Below, one piece after another: positions 8,726 to 17,058 of a DNA stretch of 64,000 bases (positions are counted from its first letter, which is position 1; the number at the start of each line of letters is the position of its first letter). The position numbers and the translations under genes are program-made. Source of the DNA: Kibdelosporangium aridum (GTDB lineage Bacteria > Actinomycetota > Actinomycetes > Mycobacteriales > Pseudonocardiaceae); the NCBI RefSeq assembly GCF_900176515.1, contig NZ_FWXV01000002.1:1178001-1242000 (forward strand). Direction: 5' to 3'. The notes under the pieces were generated by a model. It searched no databases and was not told where the DNA came from. It was given only the letters and a program-made list of their open reading frames with translations.

Positions 8726-11074
8726 TCAGCGCGGGCGGCGGCGGGTGGGGGCTCGGCCGTGCGGCTGCTGGGGTGTGGGGTGGTCGGGTGGTCCGGGGAT
8801 CGGCAGGATCACCGGTTCGGTGCCCAGGGTGAACGGGTCGCCGTGGTGCGACAGGTCCAGTGGTTCGCCCGAGTACAGCCGGTAGGCCGCGCGTTCCGGG
8901 CGGATCTCCACGCCGATCTTGCTGCCGCGGAACGTCATCCGGAAGGCGATCTTGGTCAGTTCCGGTGGCAGGCGTGGTGCGAACGTGAGCTTGCCGTGGT
9001 GGTCACGCATTCCGCCGAAGCCTGCGACGGCGGCCATCCACGCGCCGGCGAGGGAGGCGATGTGGAGTCCGTTTTGGACGTTGTCGTGCAGGTCGTGCAG
9101 GTCTGTCAGCGCGGCTTCGGCGAAGTAGTCGTAGGCCAGTTCGAGGTGTCCGACCTCTGCGGCCATGACGGCCTGGGTGCACGCCGACAACGACGAGTCC
9201 CGGACGGTCAGTGCTTCGTAGTACGCGAAGTTGCGGGCTTTTTCCTCGGGGGTGAACTCATCGCCGCACAGGTGCAAAGCAAGCACCAGGTCGGCCTGCT
9301 TGACGACCTGCTTGCGGTACAAGTCGAAGTACGGGTAGTTCAGCAGCAGCGGATAGTTCTCCGCCGGGGTGGTGTGGAAGTCCCAGCGGGCGTGGTCGGT
9401 GAAGCACTCCGACTGCGGGTGGACCTTGAGTTCCTTGTCGTACAACACAACCATGTCGTCGGCCGCGTCACGCCAGCGGGATGCTTCCTCGGTGTCGACG
9501 CCCAGGTCGTGTGCGAGGGACGGGTTGGCCTCGGCGACAGCCGCTGCGGCGCGCAAATTACGGCGTGCCATCAGGTTTGTGTAGACGTTGTTGTCCACGA
9601 CGGCCGTGTACTCGTCGGGCCCGGTGACGCCGTCGATGCGGAAGCGGCCATGTGTGTCGTGGTGGCCGATGCTCATCCACAGCCGGGCGGTCTCAACGAG
9701 CAACTCCACCGCGCATTCGGACTCGAACGGCTTGTCTTGTGTCGCGTACAGGTAGCGCATGACCGCGTCGGCGATGTCGGCATTGATGTGGAACGCCGCC
9801 GTGCCCGCAGGCCAGTAGCCGGAGCATTCCTCGCCGTTGATCGAGCGCCATGGGAACGCGGCGCCTTCCTGGCACAGGGTTCTCGCCCTGGCCCGCGCTT
9901 TGTCCAAAGTGGAGTAACGCCAGCGCAGTGCGTCGCGGGCCGCGTCCGGGATGGTGTACGTCAGCACCGGCAGGACAAAGGATTCCGTGTCCCAGAAGGC
10001 GTGGCCGTCATATCCTGGACCGGTCAGGCCCTTCGCCGGGATCGCCCTGGTCTCACCGCGGGCCCCGGCCTGCAGGACGTGGAACAGCGCGAACCGGACC
10101 GCCTGCTGCAGTTCGGCGTCGCCTTCGATCTCGATGTCCGCGGTGTCCCAGAATTCGTCCAAAAAGGACCTTTGTTCGGCGAGCAGGCCGTCCCAGCCGG
10201 TCTGCAGTGCGCCGACCAATGCCGCGTCGACTTGTGAACGCAACGCGGGTGACGAGCGTTTGCTGGACCAGCCGTACGCCAGGTATTTGGTGAGCGTCAG
10301 CTTGCTGCCCTTGGGCACGTCGGCTGCGACGGTCAGGCGCGCGAGATCGTCTTCGGCCTTGATCTCCGTGCGGATGTTGTCCTCGTCGAGGTGCAGTTCG
10401 TGGTCCATGGCCGCGGCCATGCGCAGGTCGGACGCCCGGGTGTGGTGGGCGAGCACCGCCCGATAGCCCCGAGCCGACGCGTGGTCGCTGATCAACGGCT
10501 TGTCCAACGCCGCGGCGACCCGGGGATCGGCGGTGCGGGACACCACGGGCTCGTTGGCCAGCAGGTCGGACTGCACCACCAGTTGGATCTTGTCGTCCAG
10601 CGGCTCGACGGAGTAGTTGATCGCGGCGATCGCGCGCTGGGTGAACGACACCAGGCGCTCCGAGGTGATCCGCACCCGCCGACCGGTCGGCGACTCCCAT
10701 ACGGTGCGCCGCCGCAGCGTGCCGGACCGGAAGTCCAGGACACGCTCGTGCTCCAGGGCTCGGCCGTAGCGCATGTCGAGCGGTTCGTCCTCGACCAGCA
10801 GCCGGATGATCTTGCCGTCGGTCACGTTGACGACCGTCTGCCCGTCCTCCGGGAAGCCGTAGCCTGCCTCGGCGTACGGCAGCCGTCGCTGCTCGTAGAA
10901 GCCGTTGAGGTACGTGCCGGGCAGGCCGCGCGGCTCGCCTTCCTCGAACGTGCCGCGCAGTCCGATGTGGCCGTTGGCCAGCGCGAAAGTGGATTCCGTG
11001 CGGCGCAACGCATCCAGGTCAAGGCCACGCCAGCGCAACTGCCACGGCGAGATCTCGTAGCTAGGCTTGTCCAT
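8726..11074 (-). CDS. GH65 alpha-glucan/disaccharide phosphorylase (trehalose/maltose/kojibiose phosphorylase type)
   Basis: About 782 residues with the three GH65 parts: an N-terminal beta-sandwich (about 1-270), a helical (alpha/alpha)6 catalytic barrel (about 320-690) and a small C-terminal beta domain. The substrate-loop motif FWDTE is at about 361-365 and the general acid Glu lies in TGPDEY at about 485-490. GH65 phosphorylases cleave trehalose, maltose or kojibiose with phosphate to give glucose and beta-glucose-1-phosphate. The beta-phosphoglucomutase gene just upstream would convert that product to glucose-6-phosphate, so the two act in one pathway in the cytoplasm. The genes overlap by 14 bp. 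The ATG at 11074 is favoured because GGAGG lies 7 nt upstream, although an adjacent GTG at 11077 is possible. A Pro/Arg-rich tail of about 25 residues follows the fold. Confidence 0.9.
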   Translation of the reverse strand: MDKPSYEISPWQLRWRGLDLDALRRTESTFALANGHIGLRGTFEEGEPRGLPGTYLNGFYEQRRLPYAEAGYGFPEDGQTVVNVTDGKIIRLLVEDEPLDMRYGRALEHERVLDFRSGTLRRRTVWESPTGRRVRITSERLVSFTQRAIAAINYSVEPLDDKIQLVVQSDLLANEPVVSRTADPRVAAALDKPLISDHASARGYRAVLAHHTRASDLRMAAAMDHELHLDEDNIRTEIKAEDDLARLTVAADVPKGSKLTLTKYLAYGWSSKRSSPALRSQVDAALVGALQTGWDGLLAEQRSFLDEFWDTADIEIEGDAELQQAVRFALFHVLQAGARGETRAIPAKGLTGPGYDGHAFWDTESFVLPVLTYTIPDAARDALRWRYSTLDKARARARTLCQEGAAFPWRSINGEECSGYWPAGTAAFHINADIADAVMRYLYATQDKPFESECAVELLVETARLWMSIGHHDTHGRFRIDGVTGPDEYTAVVDNNVYTNLMARRNLRAAAAVAEANPSLAHDLGVDTEEASRWRDAADDMVVLYDKELKVHPQSECFTDHARWDFHTTPAENYPLLLNYPYFDLYRKQVVKQADLVLALHLCGDEFTPEEKARNFAYYEALTVRDSSLSACTQAVMAAEVGHLELAYDYFAEAALTDLHDLHDNVQNGLHIASLAGAWMAAVAGFGGMRDHHGKLTFAPRLPPELTKIAFRMTFRGSKIGVEIRPERAAYRLYSGEPLDLSHHGDPFTLGTEPVILPIPGPPDHPTPQQPHGRAPTRRRPR

Positions 11075-11798
11075 CACGCGCCTCCAGCAGTTGGGCGAGG
11101 TCCGTCACGACGATGTCGGCGCCGTGCGCGCGCAAGGCGTCCGCCTGGTTCGCGCGATCAACTCCGACAACAAACCCAAACTTCCCATCTCGCCCAGCTT
11201 GTACACCTGAGAGCGCGTCCTCGAAGACCGCGGCCTCAGCCGGCAGGACGCCCAAAGCCTTGGCACCGGCCAGAAAGGAGTCCGGCGCCGGCTTGCCGCG
11301 CAGCCCTTGGGACACGATCGTCACCCCGTCGACCCTCGCCTCGACGAACTGGCTCAGGTCGGCCGCCTCCAGCACAGCGGCGCCGTTGGCCGACGACGTC
11401 ACCACACCGATCTTCAGCCCGGCGTCCCGAGCGGCCTCCACGTAGCGGCGGGAACCGGGATACGGCCGCACACCTTCGTTCTGGATGATCGACAGCAGCA
11501 GCTCGTTCTTCCGGTTGCCGACCCCGTTGACCGTCTCGGCGCTCGGCGGGTCGTCCGGGCCGCCCTCCGGCAGCTGAATGCCGCGCGACGCGAGGAACGT
11601 GCGTACCCCGTCGGCGCGCGGCCTGCCATCGACGTAGTCCAGATAGTCCTGTTCGGTGAAGGGCAGCTGTCCTTCCCGACCGGCGAGGAAGGCGTCGAAC
11701 GTGCGCTTCCACGCCTGCTTGTGCAGCTCAGCGGTGCCCGTGAGCACTCCGTCGAGATCGAACAGCAGGGCCTTGATCGAATCCGGCAGTCCTATCAC
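11061..11798 (-). CDS. Beta-phosphoglucomutase (HAD superfamily)
   Basis: A 245-residue HAD hydrolase-fold protein. The nucleophile motif FDLDGVLTGT has D14 and D16. A helical cap lies at about 20-95, with VTSSANG as motif II, the conserved Lys in GKPAPDSF as motif III and FEDALSGVQAG as motif IV. The cap and the segment HKQAWKRTFD match beta-phosphoglucomutases, which interconvert beta-glucose-1-phosphate and glucose-6-phosphate. It is the first gene of an overlapping pair with the GH65 phosphorylase, the classic partner arrangement. A trehalose-6-phosphate phosphatase or another sugar phosphatase is a less likely alternative. Confidence 0.9.
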   Translation of the reverse strand: MIGLPDSIKALLFDLDGVLTGTAELHKQAWKRTFDAFLAGREGQLPFTEQDYLDYVDGRPRADGVRTFLASRGIQLPEGGPDDPPSAETVNGVGNRKNELLLSIIQNEGVRPYPGSRRYVEAARDAGLKIGVVTSSANGAAVLEAADLSQFVEARVDGVTIVSQGLRGKPAPDSFLAGAKALGVLPAEAAVFEDALSGVQAGRDGKFGFVVGVDRANQADALRAHGADIVVTDLAQLLEARDGQA

Positions 11799-11828
11799 AA
11801 GAACGAAACTACCGTTCGCGGCGAGATC

Positions 11829-12944
11829 TCACCGGGTGGCGGCGTCGGCGATTTTCAGCACGATCTGCGGCTGGCCCTCGGTTGACTTCGTGGTCACGTT
11901 GACCGAGTACGCCGCCCTGCGGGCCAGGTCACGGGTGGCGAACACGCCGCTGGAGTAGCCGTACCGGCTGCCTGTCTTGCCCCACATGGTCACGCCGTTG
12001 AGCGTGATCGTCTGCAAGCCCTGGCTGTACATGGCCGGTCCGCCGTTGTTCACCGTCTCGACGGCGGGCACCTTGAACAGCCGGTCCATCATCGCCGGGC
12101 CAAGCAGGCGGCCACGGAACAACGCGGTTATGAACATGTCGAGCTCCGATGCCGTGGAGATCATCCCGCCCGCTGCCCACGGGATCGACTGGTTCATCTC
12201 GGTCACGTCGACGAGCTTGCCCTGGACTGTGATGTAGCCGCGTGCGGCGGGGTTCGGCAGGTGCGGGTCGTTGCCGGGTTCGTAGGTGTGGCAAAGGCCG
12301 AGTGGGTCGGTGATCCGCTCGCGCAAGGCACGCCGGTAGGACTGGCCGGTGATCTTCTCGACGAGCATCCCGGCCACGATGTAGCTGGTGTTGCTGTACT
12401 TCTGCGCTGTCGCGGGGGTGAACTCGTGCGGGTGTTTCGTCGCGGTGGCGAGAACCTCCGCCGGAGTCCAGCTGTCGAACCGGTGGTCGACGACCCACTG
12501 CGGGTCGGCCAGTTGCGGGATGTCGATGTGCGGCAGGCCGGAGGTGTGATCCAGCAACGTGTAGACCGGGATCGGCGGATAGTTCGCGGGCAGCACGCCC
12601 GGCAGGTACCGCTGCACGGGTGCATCGAGGTCGATCCGGCGTTCCTGGGCCAGTTGGAGCACCAAGACGGCGGTGAAGACCTTGGTGGTACTGCCGATCC
12701 GGAAGCTGCCGCGTGGGTTGACCGGGGCGTTGGTCTCCAGGTTGGCGACTCCGGACACGCCGCTGAACTCCCCGGCCCGTCCGGTGATCCGGACCAGCGC
12801 GCCCGTTGTCTCGGGGTTCGGTAAGCCCGAGATCGACGCTTTCAGCAAGTCCTCTTTCAGCGGTGGCAGGGTGGTGGCTTGCGCGGGCATCGCGGTCAGC
12901 GTGACAGCGGCGGCAGTGGCGAGTGCGACAACGGTTTTTCGCAT
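11829..12944 (-). CDS. Secreted serine hydrolase (class C beta-lactamase / DD-peptidase fold)
   Basis: A 371-residue protein with a signal peptide cleaved after about residue 23 (AQA). The serine beta-lactamase/DD-peptidase triad is complete: S85-T-T-K88, Y183-S-N and WGKTG near 325. This fits the Streptomyces R61 D-alanyl-D-alanine carboxypeptidase family, which also contains esterases and amidases. It is probably exported and acts on peptidoglycan stem peptides or on small esters, and the substrate cannot be read from sequence. The gene stands alone on the minus strand, 61 bp after the TetR gene. Confidence 0.85.
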   Translation of the reverse strand: MRKTVVALATAAAVTLTAMPAQATTLPPLKEDLLKASISGLPNPETTGALVRITGRAGEFSGVSGVANLETNAPVNPRGSFRIGSTTKVFTAVLVLQLAQERRIDLDAPVQRYLPGVLPANYPPIPVYTLLDHTSGLPHIDIPQLADPQWVVDHRFDSWTPAEVLATATKHPHEFTPATAQKYSNTSYIVAGMLVEKITGQSYRRALRERITDPLGLCHTYEPGNDPHLPNPAARGYITVQGKLVDVTEMNQSIPWAAGGMISTASELDMFITALFRGRLLGPAMMDRLFKVPAVETVNNGGPAMYSQGLQTITLNGVTMWGKTGSRYGYSSGVFATRDLARRAAYSVNVTTKSTEGQPQIVLKIADAATR

Positions 12945-12979
12945 GCCGTAAGCCTTTCGGCTGACCGCCCGTAAGCCAT

Positions 12980-12994
12980 CAGGGCAGAGCCCTG
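12980..12994 (-). terminator. Hairpin downstream of the TetR gene
   Basis: CAGGGC (12980-12985) and GCCCTG (12989-12994) pair around a 3-nt loop, 12 bp past the TetR stop. Further flanking pairs (ATC/GAT) extend it imperfectly. Confidence 0.4.
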
Positions 12995-13005
12995 GCTGAT
13001 CAAGA

Positions 13006-13572
13006 TCAGGGTTTTGAGGGTCGCATCAGGTATGCGATCACCGGTTCCAGCTCGGCGACGGTGGGCAGCTCGTCGTCGATCAGGCCTTGCATCAACAGAC
13101 CGTCCATCCCGGCCAGGAACGCCCGGAACGCGACCTCGTCGTCGTGCTGCACAAGGCTTGTCAGCACGTCCAGCCAGAGCCGGGCGGCCGGGCGGAGGGC
13201 GGGGTTGCGTGCGGCGTAGAGGTAGAGCTCGTACTCGGCCATGGTGCGGCCGCGCTCCGGGCCGAGCGCCTCGACGATCATCTCGGCGACCTCGCGTGCG
13301 CCCTGGCTTCCCCTGATCCTGGCTCGCTCGACCAAGTCACGCACAGCCGTGCTGAAACCGCTCGCGCACTGGGTGAGCGTGGCCGTGAGCAGGTCTTCGA
13401 GGCTGGAGAAGTGGTACGTCGTCGAGGTCGTCGGTACCCCGGCCTCCTTGGCGACGGTCCGGTGCGTCACGCCGGCCACACCGTCGCGTTCGATCACCCG
13501 GAGAGTCGCCTCGATCAGCTCCTGCCTGCGGCGATCCCCCCGGGCTTTCCTACCGTCCGGTTGTGTGATCAG
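13006..13572 (-). CDS. TetR-family regulator, probably starting at CTG
   Basis: The first ordinary start codon (GTG, 13497) would remove helix 1 of the DNA-binding domain. The frame stays open upstream through ...RRRQELIEATLRVIERDG, which restores a normal TetR head (recognition segment TSTTYHFSSLEDLL). The only start-like codon before the frame merges into the SMR gene is a CTG at 13572. It overlaps the SMR stop as CTGA, and GGGAGG lies 5 nt ahead. From there the protein has 188 residues, a normal TetR length. It is the downstream partner of the SMR pump and probably regulates it. Confidence 0.75.
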   Translation of the reverse strand: MITQPDGRKARGDRRRQELIEATLRVIERDGVAGVTHRTVAKEAGVPTTSTTYHFSSLEDLLTATLTQCASGFSTAVRDLVERARIRGSQGAREVAEMIVEALGPERGRTMAEYELYLYAARNPALRPAARLWLDVLTSLVQHDDEVAFRAFLAGMDGLLMQGLIDDELPTVAELEPVIAYLMRPSKP

Positions 13573-13895
13573 TGCGCCCTCCCGAGTTCGAGCATCACGA
13601 CGCCGCCGATGACCAGCAGCAGGCCACCGGCCATCGTCCAGTTGACCGGTTCGGCGAAGAACACCGCCCCGATGGCCGCGACCGCGGCGATGCCTGCGGC
13701 GGCCCAGATCGCGTACGCGACCCCAACCGGGAACCCGTCTTTCAGCAGTTTGCCGAGCACGCCGAACGCGACCACGTAGCCGGCCACGACCACGATCGAC
13801 GGCACCAGCTTGGAGAAGTTCTCGGACAGCTTGAGCGCGGTCGTCGCGGCGACTTCACCGACGATGGCGATCGCTAATAGCAGGTAAGGAGGCAC
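13569..13895 (-). CDS. SMR-family multidrug efflux pump (Mmr/EmrE-like)
   Basis: A 108-residue protein with four transmembrane helices. The essential proton/drug-binding glutamate is E14 in AIVGEVAATTALKLS, and the second half carries the family's GVAYAIWAAAGI and FAEPVN segments. The length and sequence are close to mycobacterial Mmr and EmrE/QacE, which act as membrane dimers that exchange protons for lipophilic cations. The stop codon overlaps the CTG start of the downstream TetR gene, an arrangement typical of drug pumps and their local regulators. The SMR guanidinium subtype cannot be fully excluded. Confidence 0.9.
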   Translation of the reverse strand: MPPYLLLAIAIVGEVAATTALKLSENFSKLVPSIVVVAGYVVAFGVLGKLLKDGFPVGVAYAIWAAAGIAAVAAIGAVFFAEPVNWTMAGGLLLVIGGVVMLELGRAH

Positions 13896-13964
13896 ACGAC
13901 CAAACTAACGGGACGATGGTCCCAATACCAAGGCAATTTGAGCGATCCAGATCACGTGCGACTA

Positions 13965-13980
13965 GTTACTGGCGAGTAAC
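13965..13980. promoter_or_regulatory. TetR-type operator upstream of the EtfD-like gene
   Basis: GTTACTGGCGAGTAAC has perfect 6-bp arms (GTTACT/AGTAAC) around GGCG. It ends 20 bp before the ATG at 14000 and is therefore evidence against longer in-frame starts. Two near copies occur upstream of the FadE5-like gene at 43618-43657. The arrangement suggests one regulator for both genes. Confidence 0.7.
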
Positions 13981-13999
13981 CCTGGATACCGTCACCGCC

Positions 14000-16177
14000 A
14001 TGACAGGCTTGGGGCTGATCCTCGGCATCCTCTGCGTCGTGCTGACCGCGGTCGCGGTCGTCATGACGACCATGACTGTGCGGCGCATGCTCGCCACGAT
14101 CCGGCTGGGACAGCCGGACTCGACGCGCAACGGCCCCTTCGGCCGTCGTATCCGCGTGATGCTCAAAGAGGTCCTCGGGCACACCCGGATGCTCAAGTGG
14201 AGCCACGTCGGTGTGCTGCACTGGTTCGTGATGGCCGGGTTCGGCGGGCTGATCCTGAGCGTCGTCGCCGCGTACGGCGAGGTGTTCGTGCCCGCGTGGG
14301 ACCTGCCGGTGATCGGCCACTGGGGGCCGTACAACCTGTTCGTCGAGCTGCTGGGGCTGACCACGGTCCTCGGCATCCTCGGCCTGATCTACATCCGGCT
14401 GAGCAACCACCCGCGCTTCAAGGGCCGCAAGTCCCGGTTCACCGGCTCGCGGATGGGCCGCGCGTACTTCGTCGAGGCGATCGTGCTGGTCGAAGGCCTT
14501 GGTGTGATGGGCATCCGGGCCGCCAAGTACGCCGCGGGCTACTTCGACGTGCCGACCTGGTCCGCGCCGGTGACCAAGCTGATCGGCTCGGTACTGCCCG
14601 CCGAGCCCGCGCTGGTGTCGATCTTCGCCGCGATGAAGATCTTCTCCGCGATGGTCTGGCTGATCGTGATCTCGCTGAACACCACGATGGGTGTGGCGTG
14701 GCACCGGTTCACCGCGTTCTTCAACATCTACTTCAAGCGCGACGAAGGCACGGCCCTCGGTGCGCTCAAGCCGATGATGAGCGGCGGCAAGCCGCTGGAC
14801 TTCGAGGAAGCCGATCCGGAGAAGGACGTCTTCGGCGCGGGCAAGATCGAGGACTTCTCGTGGAAGGGCTGGCTGGACTTCACCACGTGCACCGAGTGCG
14901 GCCGGTGCCAGTCGCAGTGCCCGGCGTGGAACACCGAGAAACCGTTGTCCCCCAAGATGGTCATCACGCAGCTGCGTGACCACGCCTACGCCAAGGCGCC
15001 CTACCTGCTGGCCGGTGGCAAGCGGGACATGGCAGGCGACGAGATCGGCCTGGACTCGCACGCGGGCATCGACGTGCTCGCGTTGGCCGAGTCGGAGAAG
15101 GCACTGGTCGGCGACATCATCGACCCGGACGCGCTGTGGTCGTGCACGACCTGCGGTGCCTGTGTCGAGCAGTGCCCGGTGGACATCGAGCACGTCGACC
15201 ACATCGTCGACATGCGCCGCTACCAGGTGCTGATCGAGTCGAACTTCCCGGCCGAGCTGAACGGGATGTTCAAGAACCTGGAGAACAAGGGCAACCCGTG
15301 GGGCCAGAACGCCAAGGACCGCCTGGAGTGGACGAAGGAGCTGGACTTCGAGGTCCCGGTGTACGACGGCACCCAGGACTTCGAGTACCTGTTCTGGGTC
15401 GGTTGCGCGGGTGCGTTCGAGGACAAGGCGAAGAAGACCACGCGGGCGGTCGCTGAACTGCTGCACATCGCGGGCGTGAAGTACGTGGTCCTCGGCTCGG
15501 AGGAGGCATGCACGGGTGACCCGGCGCGCCGCGCGGGCAACGAGTTCCTGTTCCAGATGCTCGCCCAGCAGAACGTCGAAGTCCTCAACGGGGTGTTCGA
15601 GGACCGCAAGGTCCGCAAGATCGTCGCGACGTGTGCGCACTGCTTCAACACCATCGGCAACGAGTATCCGGAACTCGGCTTGACCGTCGAGGTCATGCAC
15701 CACACGCAGCTGCTGAACCGCCTGGTGCGCGAGCGCAAGCTGGTGCCGGTCGCGCCGGTCGCCGAGGACGTCACGTACCACGACCCGTGCTACTTGGGCC
15801 GTCACAACAAGGTTTACGAGGCTCCGCGTGAGCTGATCGAGTCCTCCGGTGTGTCGATGCGGGAGATGCCGCGGCACGCCGACCGCTCGATGTGCTGTGG
15901 TGCCGGTGGTGCTCGCATGTGGATGGAAGAGCGGATCGGCAAGCGGATCAACGTCGAGCGGGTGGACGAGGCCCTCGGCACCGCGCCGACGAAGATCGCC
16001 ACGGGTTGCCCGTTCTGCCGCGTGATGCTCAACGACGGCTTGACCCAGCGCAAGAGCGACGGCATCGCGAACCAGAACGTCGAGGTCGTGGACGTTTCGC
16101 AGCTCTTGCTGACAGCCGTGAAACGCGGTCTTCCGCAGCCGGAGAAATCAGATGACGAGGTTCCTACAGTCAGCTAG
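14000..16177 (+). CDS. etfD: EtfD-like membrane iron-sulfur oxidoreductase
   Basis: A 725-residue protein. Residues 1-240 contain about five transmembrane helices of the nitrate-reductase gamma type. Two 4Fe-4S motifs follow (C297-TECGRCQSQCP and C382-TTCGACVEQCP), then two CCG domains with YLGRHNKVYEAPRE and MCCGAGGARMWMEE. This matches mycobacterial Rv0338c/EtfD, which takes electrons from acyl-CoA dehydrogenases through EtfBA and passes them to the menaquinone pool. The ATG at 14000 is preferred over upstream in-frame codons because those would overlap a palindromic operator. The stop codon overlaps the GTG of the next gene. A functional link to FadE5 in this window is supported by the shared operator. 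Confidence 0.88.
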   Translation: MTGLGLILGILCVVLTAVAVVMTTMTVRRMLATIRLGQPDSTRNGPFGRRIRVMLKEVLGHTRMLKWSHVGVLHWFVMAGFGGLILSVVAAYGEVFVPAWDLPVIGHWGPYNLFVELLGLTTVLGILGLIYIRLSNHPRFKGRKSRFTGSRMGRAYFVEAIVLVEGLGVMGIRAAKYAAGYFDVPTWSAPVTKLIGSVLPAEPALVSIFAAMKIFSAMVWLIVISLNTTMGVAWHRFTAFFNIYFKRDEGTALGALKPMMSGGKPLDFEEADPEKDVFGAGKIEDFSWKGWLDFTTCTECGRCQSQCPAWNTEKPLSPKMVITQLRDHAYAKAPYLLAGGKRDMAGDEIGLDSHAGIDVLALAESEKALVGDIIDPDALWSCTTCGACVEQCPVDIEHVDHIVDMRRYQVLIESNFPAELNGMFKNLENKGNPWGQNAKDRLEWTKELDFEVPVYDGTQDFEYLFWVGCAGAFEDKAKKTTRAVAELLHIAGVKYVVLGSEEACTGDPARRAGNEFLFQMLAQQNVEVLNGVFEDRKVRKIVATCAHCFNTIGNEYPELGLTVEVMHHTQLLNRLVRERKLVPVAPVAEDVTYHDPCYLGRHNKVYEAPRELIESSGVSMREMPRHADRSMCCGAGGARMWMEERIGKRINVERVDEALGTAPTKIATGCPFCRVMLNDGLTQRKSDGIANQNVEVVDVSQLLLTAVKRGLPQPEKSDDEVPTVS

Positions 16178-16917
16178 TGACTACTTCTGACACTCAGCAC
16201 TGGGAATCGCAGGCAGCCAACTGGATCGAGTGGGCACGCAAGCCAGGGTTCGATGCCTATTGGCATTACCGGGAGAGGTTCTTCGATCTGATACCCGCGC
16301 CCGGCGGGGTCACCGTCGACGTCGGGTGCGGCGAAGGCCGCCTCTCCCGGGACCTGGCCGAACGTGGCTATGACGTGACTGGCGTCGAGCCGTCGGGCAG
16401 CCTGCGCAAGGCGGCGCAGGAGGCGCACCCGGACGGCAAGTACGTCGCCGGAGAGGCCAAGGACCTGCCTTTTCCCGATGCCTCAGTGGATCTGCTGGTT
16501 TCCTACAACATGTTGATGGACGTCGACGACCTCGACGGCGCTTTGCGCGAGTTCGCCCGGGTGATCAAGCCAGGCGGAAGGCTGGCCATCACGATGGTGC
16601 ACCCGGTCGCCGACTCGATCGGGTTCGACCGGGACGACCCCGAGGCGCCGTTCGTCATCGACGGCTCGTATCTGCGGACTCAGCCGTTCAGCGCGGTGGC
16701 CACGAGGGACGGCATCTCGATGCACTTCAGCGGCTGGCACCGGTCGATCACCACGTACTGCGAGGCTTTGTACAAGGCAGGACTGCTGATCGAGACGATC
16801 AGGGAACCCATGCCGCACGACGACTCGCCGGCAGCCGGCTGGGACCGGTGGCGCCGGTTCCCAATGTTCATGCAGGTTCTCGCCACCAAGCAGGTGTCCG
16901 GTTTGTCCCGTGGCTAA
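16177..16917 (+). CDS. SAM-dependent class I methyltransferase
   Basis: A 246-residue protein with the Rossmann methyltransferase pattern: motif I VTVDVGCGEGRLSRDL, the acidic residue closing beta-2 in VTGVEPSG, and LPFPDASVDLLVSYNMLM as motif II/IV. The GTG start at 16177 shares its first base with the last base of the upstream stop codon (TAGTG), so translation is probably coupled to the EtfD-like gene. The substrate is unknown. Ubiquinone/menaquinone-type methyltransferases share this core, but the quinone-specific signature is not evident. Confidence 0.85.
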   Translation: MTTSDTQHWESQAANWIEWARKPGFDAYWHYRERFFDLIPAPGGVTVDVGCGEGRLSRDLAERGYDVTGVEPSGSLRKAAQEAHPDGKYVAGEAKDLPFPDASVDLLVSYNMLMDVDDLDGALREFARVIKPGGRLAITMVHPVADSIGFDRDDPEAPFVIDGSYLRTQPFSAVATRDGISMHFSGWHRSITTYCEALYKAGLLIETIREPMPHDDSPAAGWDRWRRFPMFMQVLATKQVSGLSRG

Positions 16918-16944
16918 GGCAATTTCCTGTCTCCACTTCGGACG

Positions 16945-17058
16945 TCCGTGGGTGCACTGGTTGTGGCCGTGCACGCGCAGGTCCCGGCCGCCACACTGGA
17001 GGGCATGATCCTGGCGTACCCGACCCTCCACCGCGCGATCGGCGCGGCAGAGCTGTGA
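16945..17058 (+). pseudogene. 3' remnant of a pyridine nucleotide-disulfide oxidoreductase
   Basis: A stretch of about 37 codons reads SVGALVVAVHAQVPAATLEG then MILAYPTLHRAIGAAEL and stops at 17056-17058. This resembles the last part of the dimerisation domain of MerA/lipoamide-dehydrogenase-like enzymes, where a hydrophobic helix, A-x-V-P-x-x-x-L, and a Y-P-T-x-H-R segment occur together. No flavin or NAD domain precedes it, because the intact methyltransferase gene ends at 16917. Its stop overlaps the GTG of the CDF gene (GTGA), so the scrap may have been kept as a translational lead-in. Confidence 0.55.

Noticed and set aside
11061..11074. Frameshift between the GH65 and phosphoglucomutase genes
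   Set aside because: The short overlap with a good ribosome site is normal operon coupling, and both proteins are complete.
13952..15877. Open frame of over 600 codons on the minus strand
   Set aside because: It is the opposite-strand shadow of the EtfD-like gene: its composition is rich in His, Arg, Gln and Asp as expected of antisense GC-rich codons, with no family motif.
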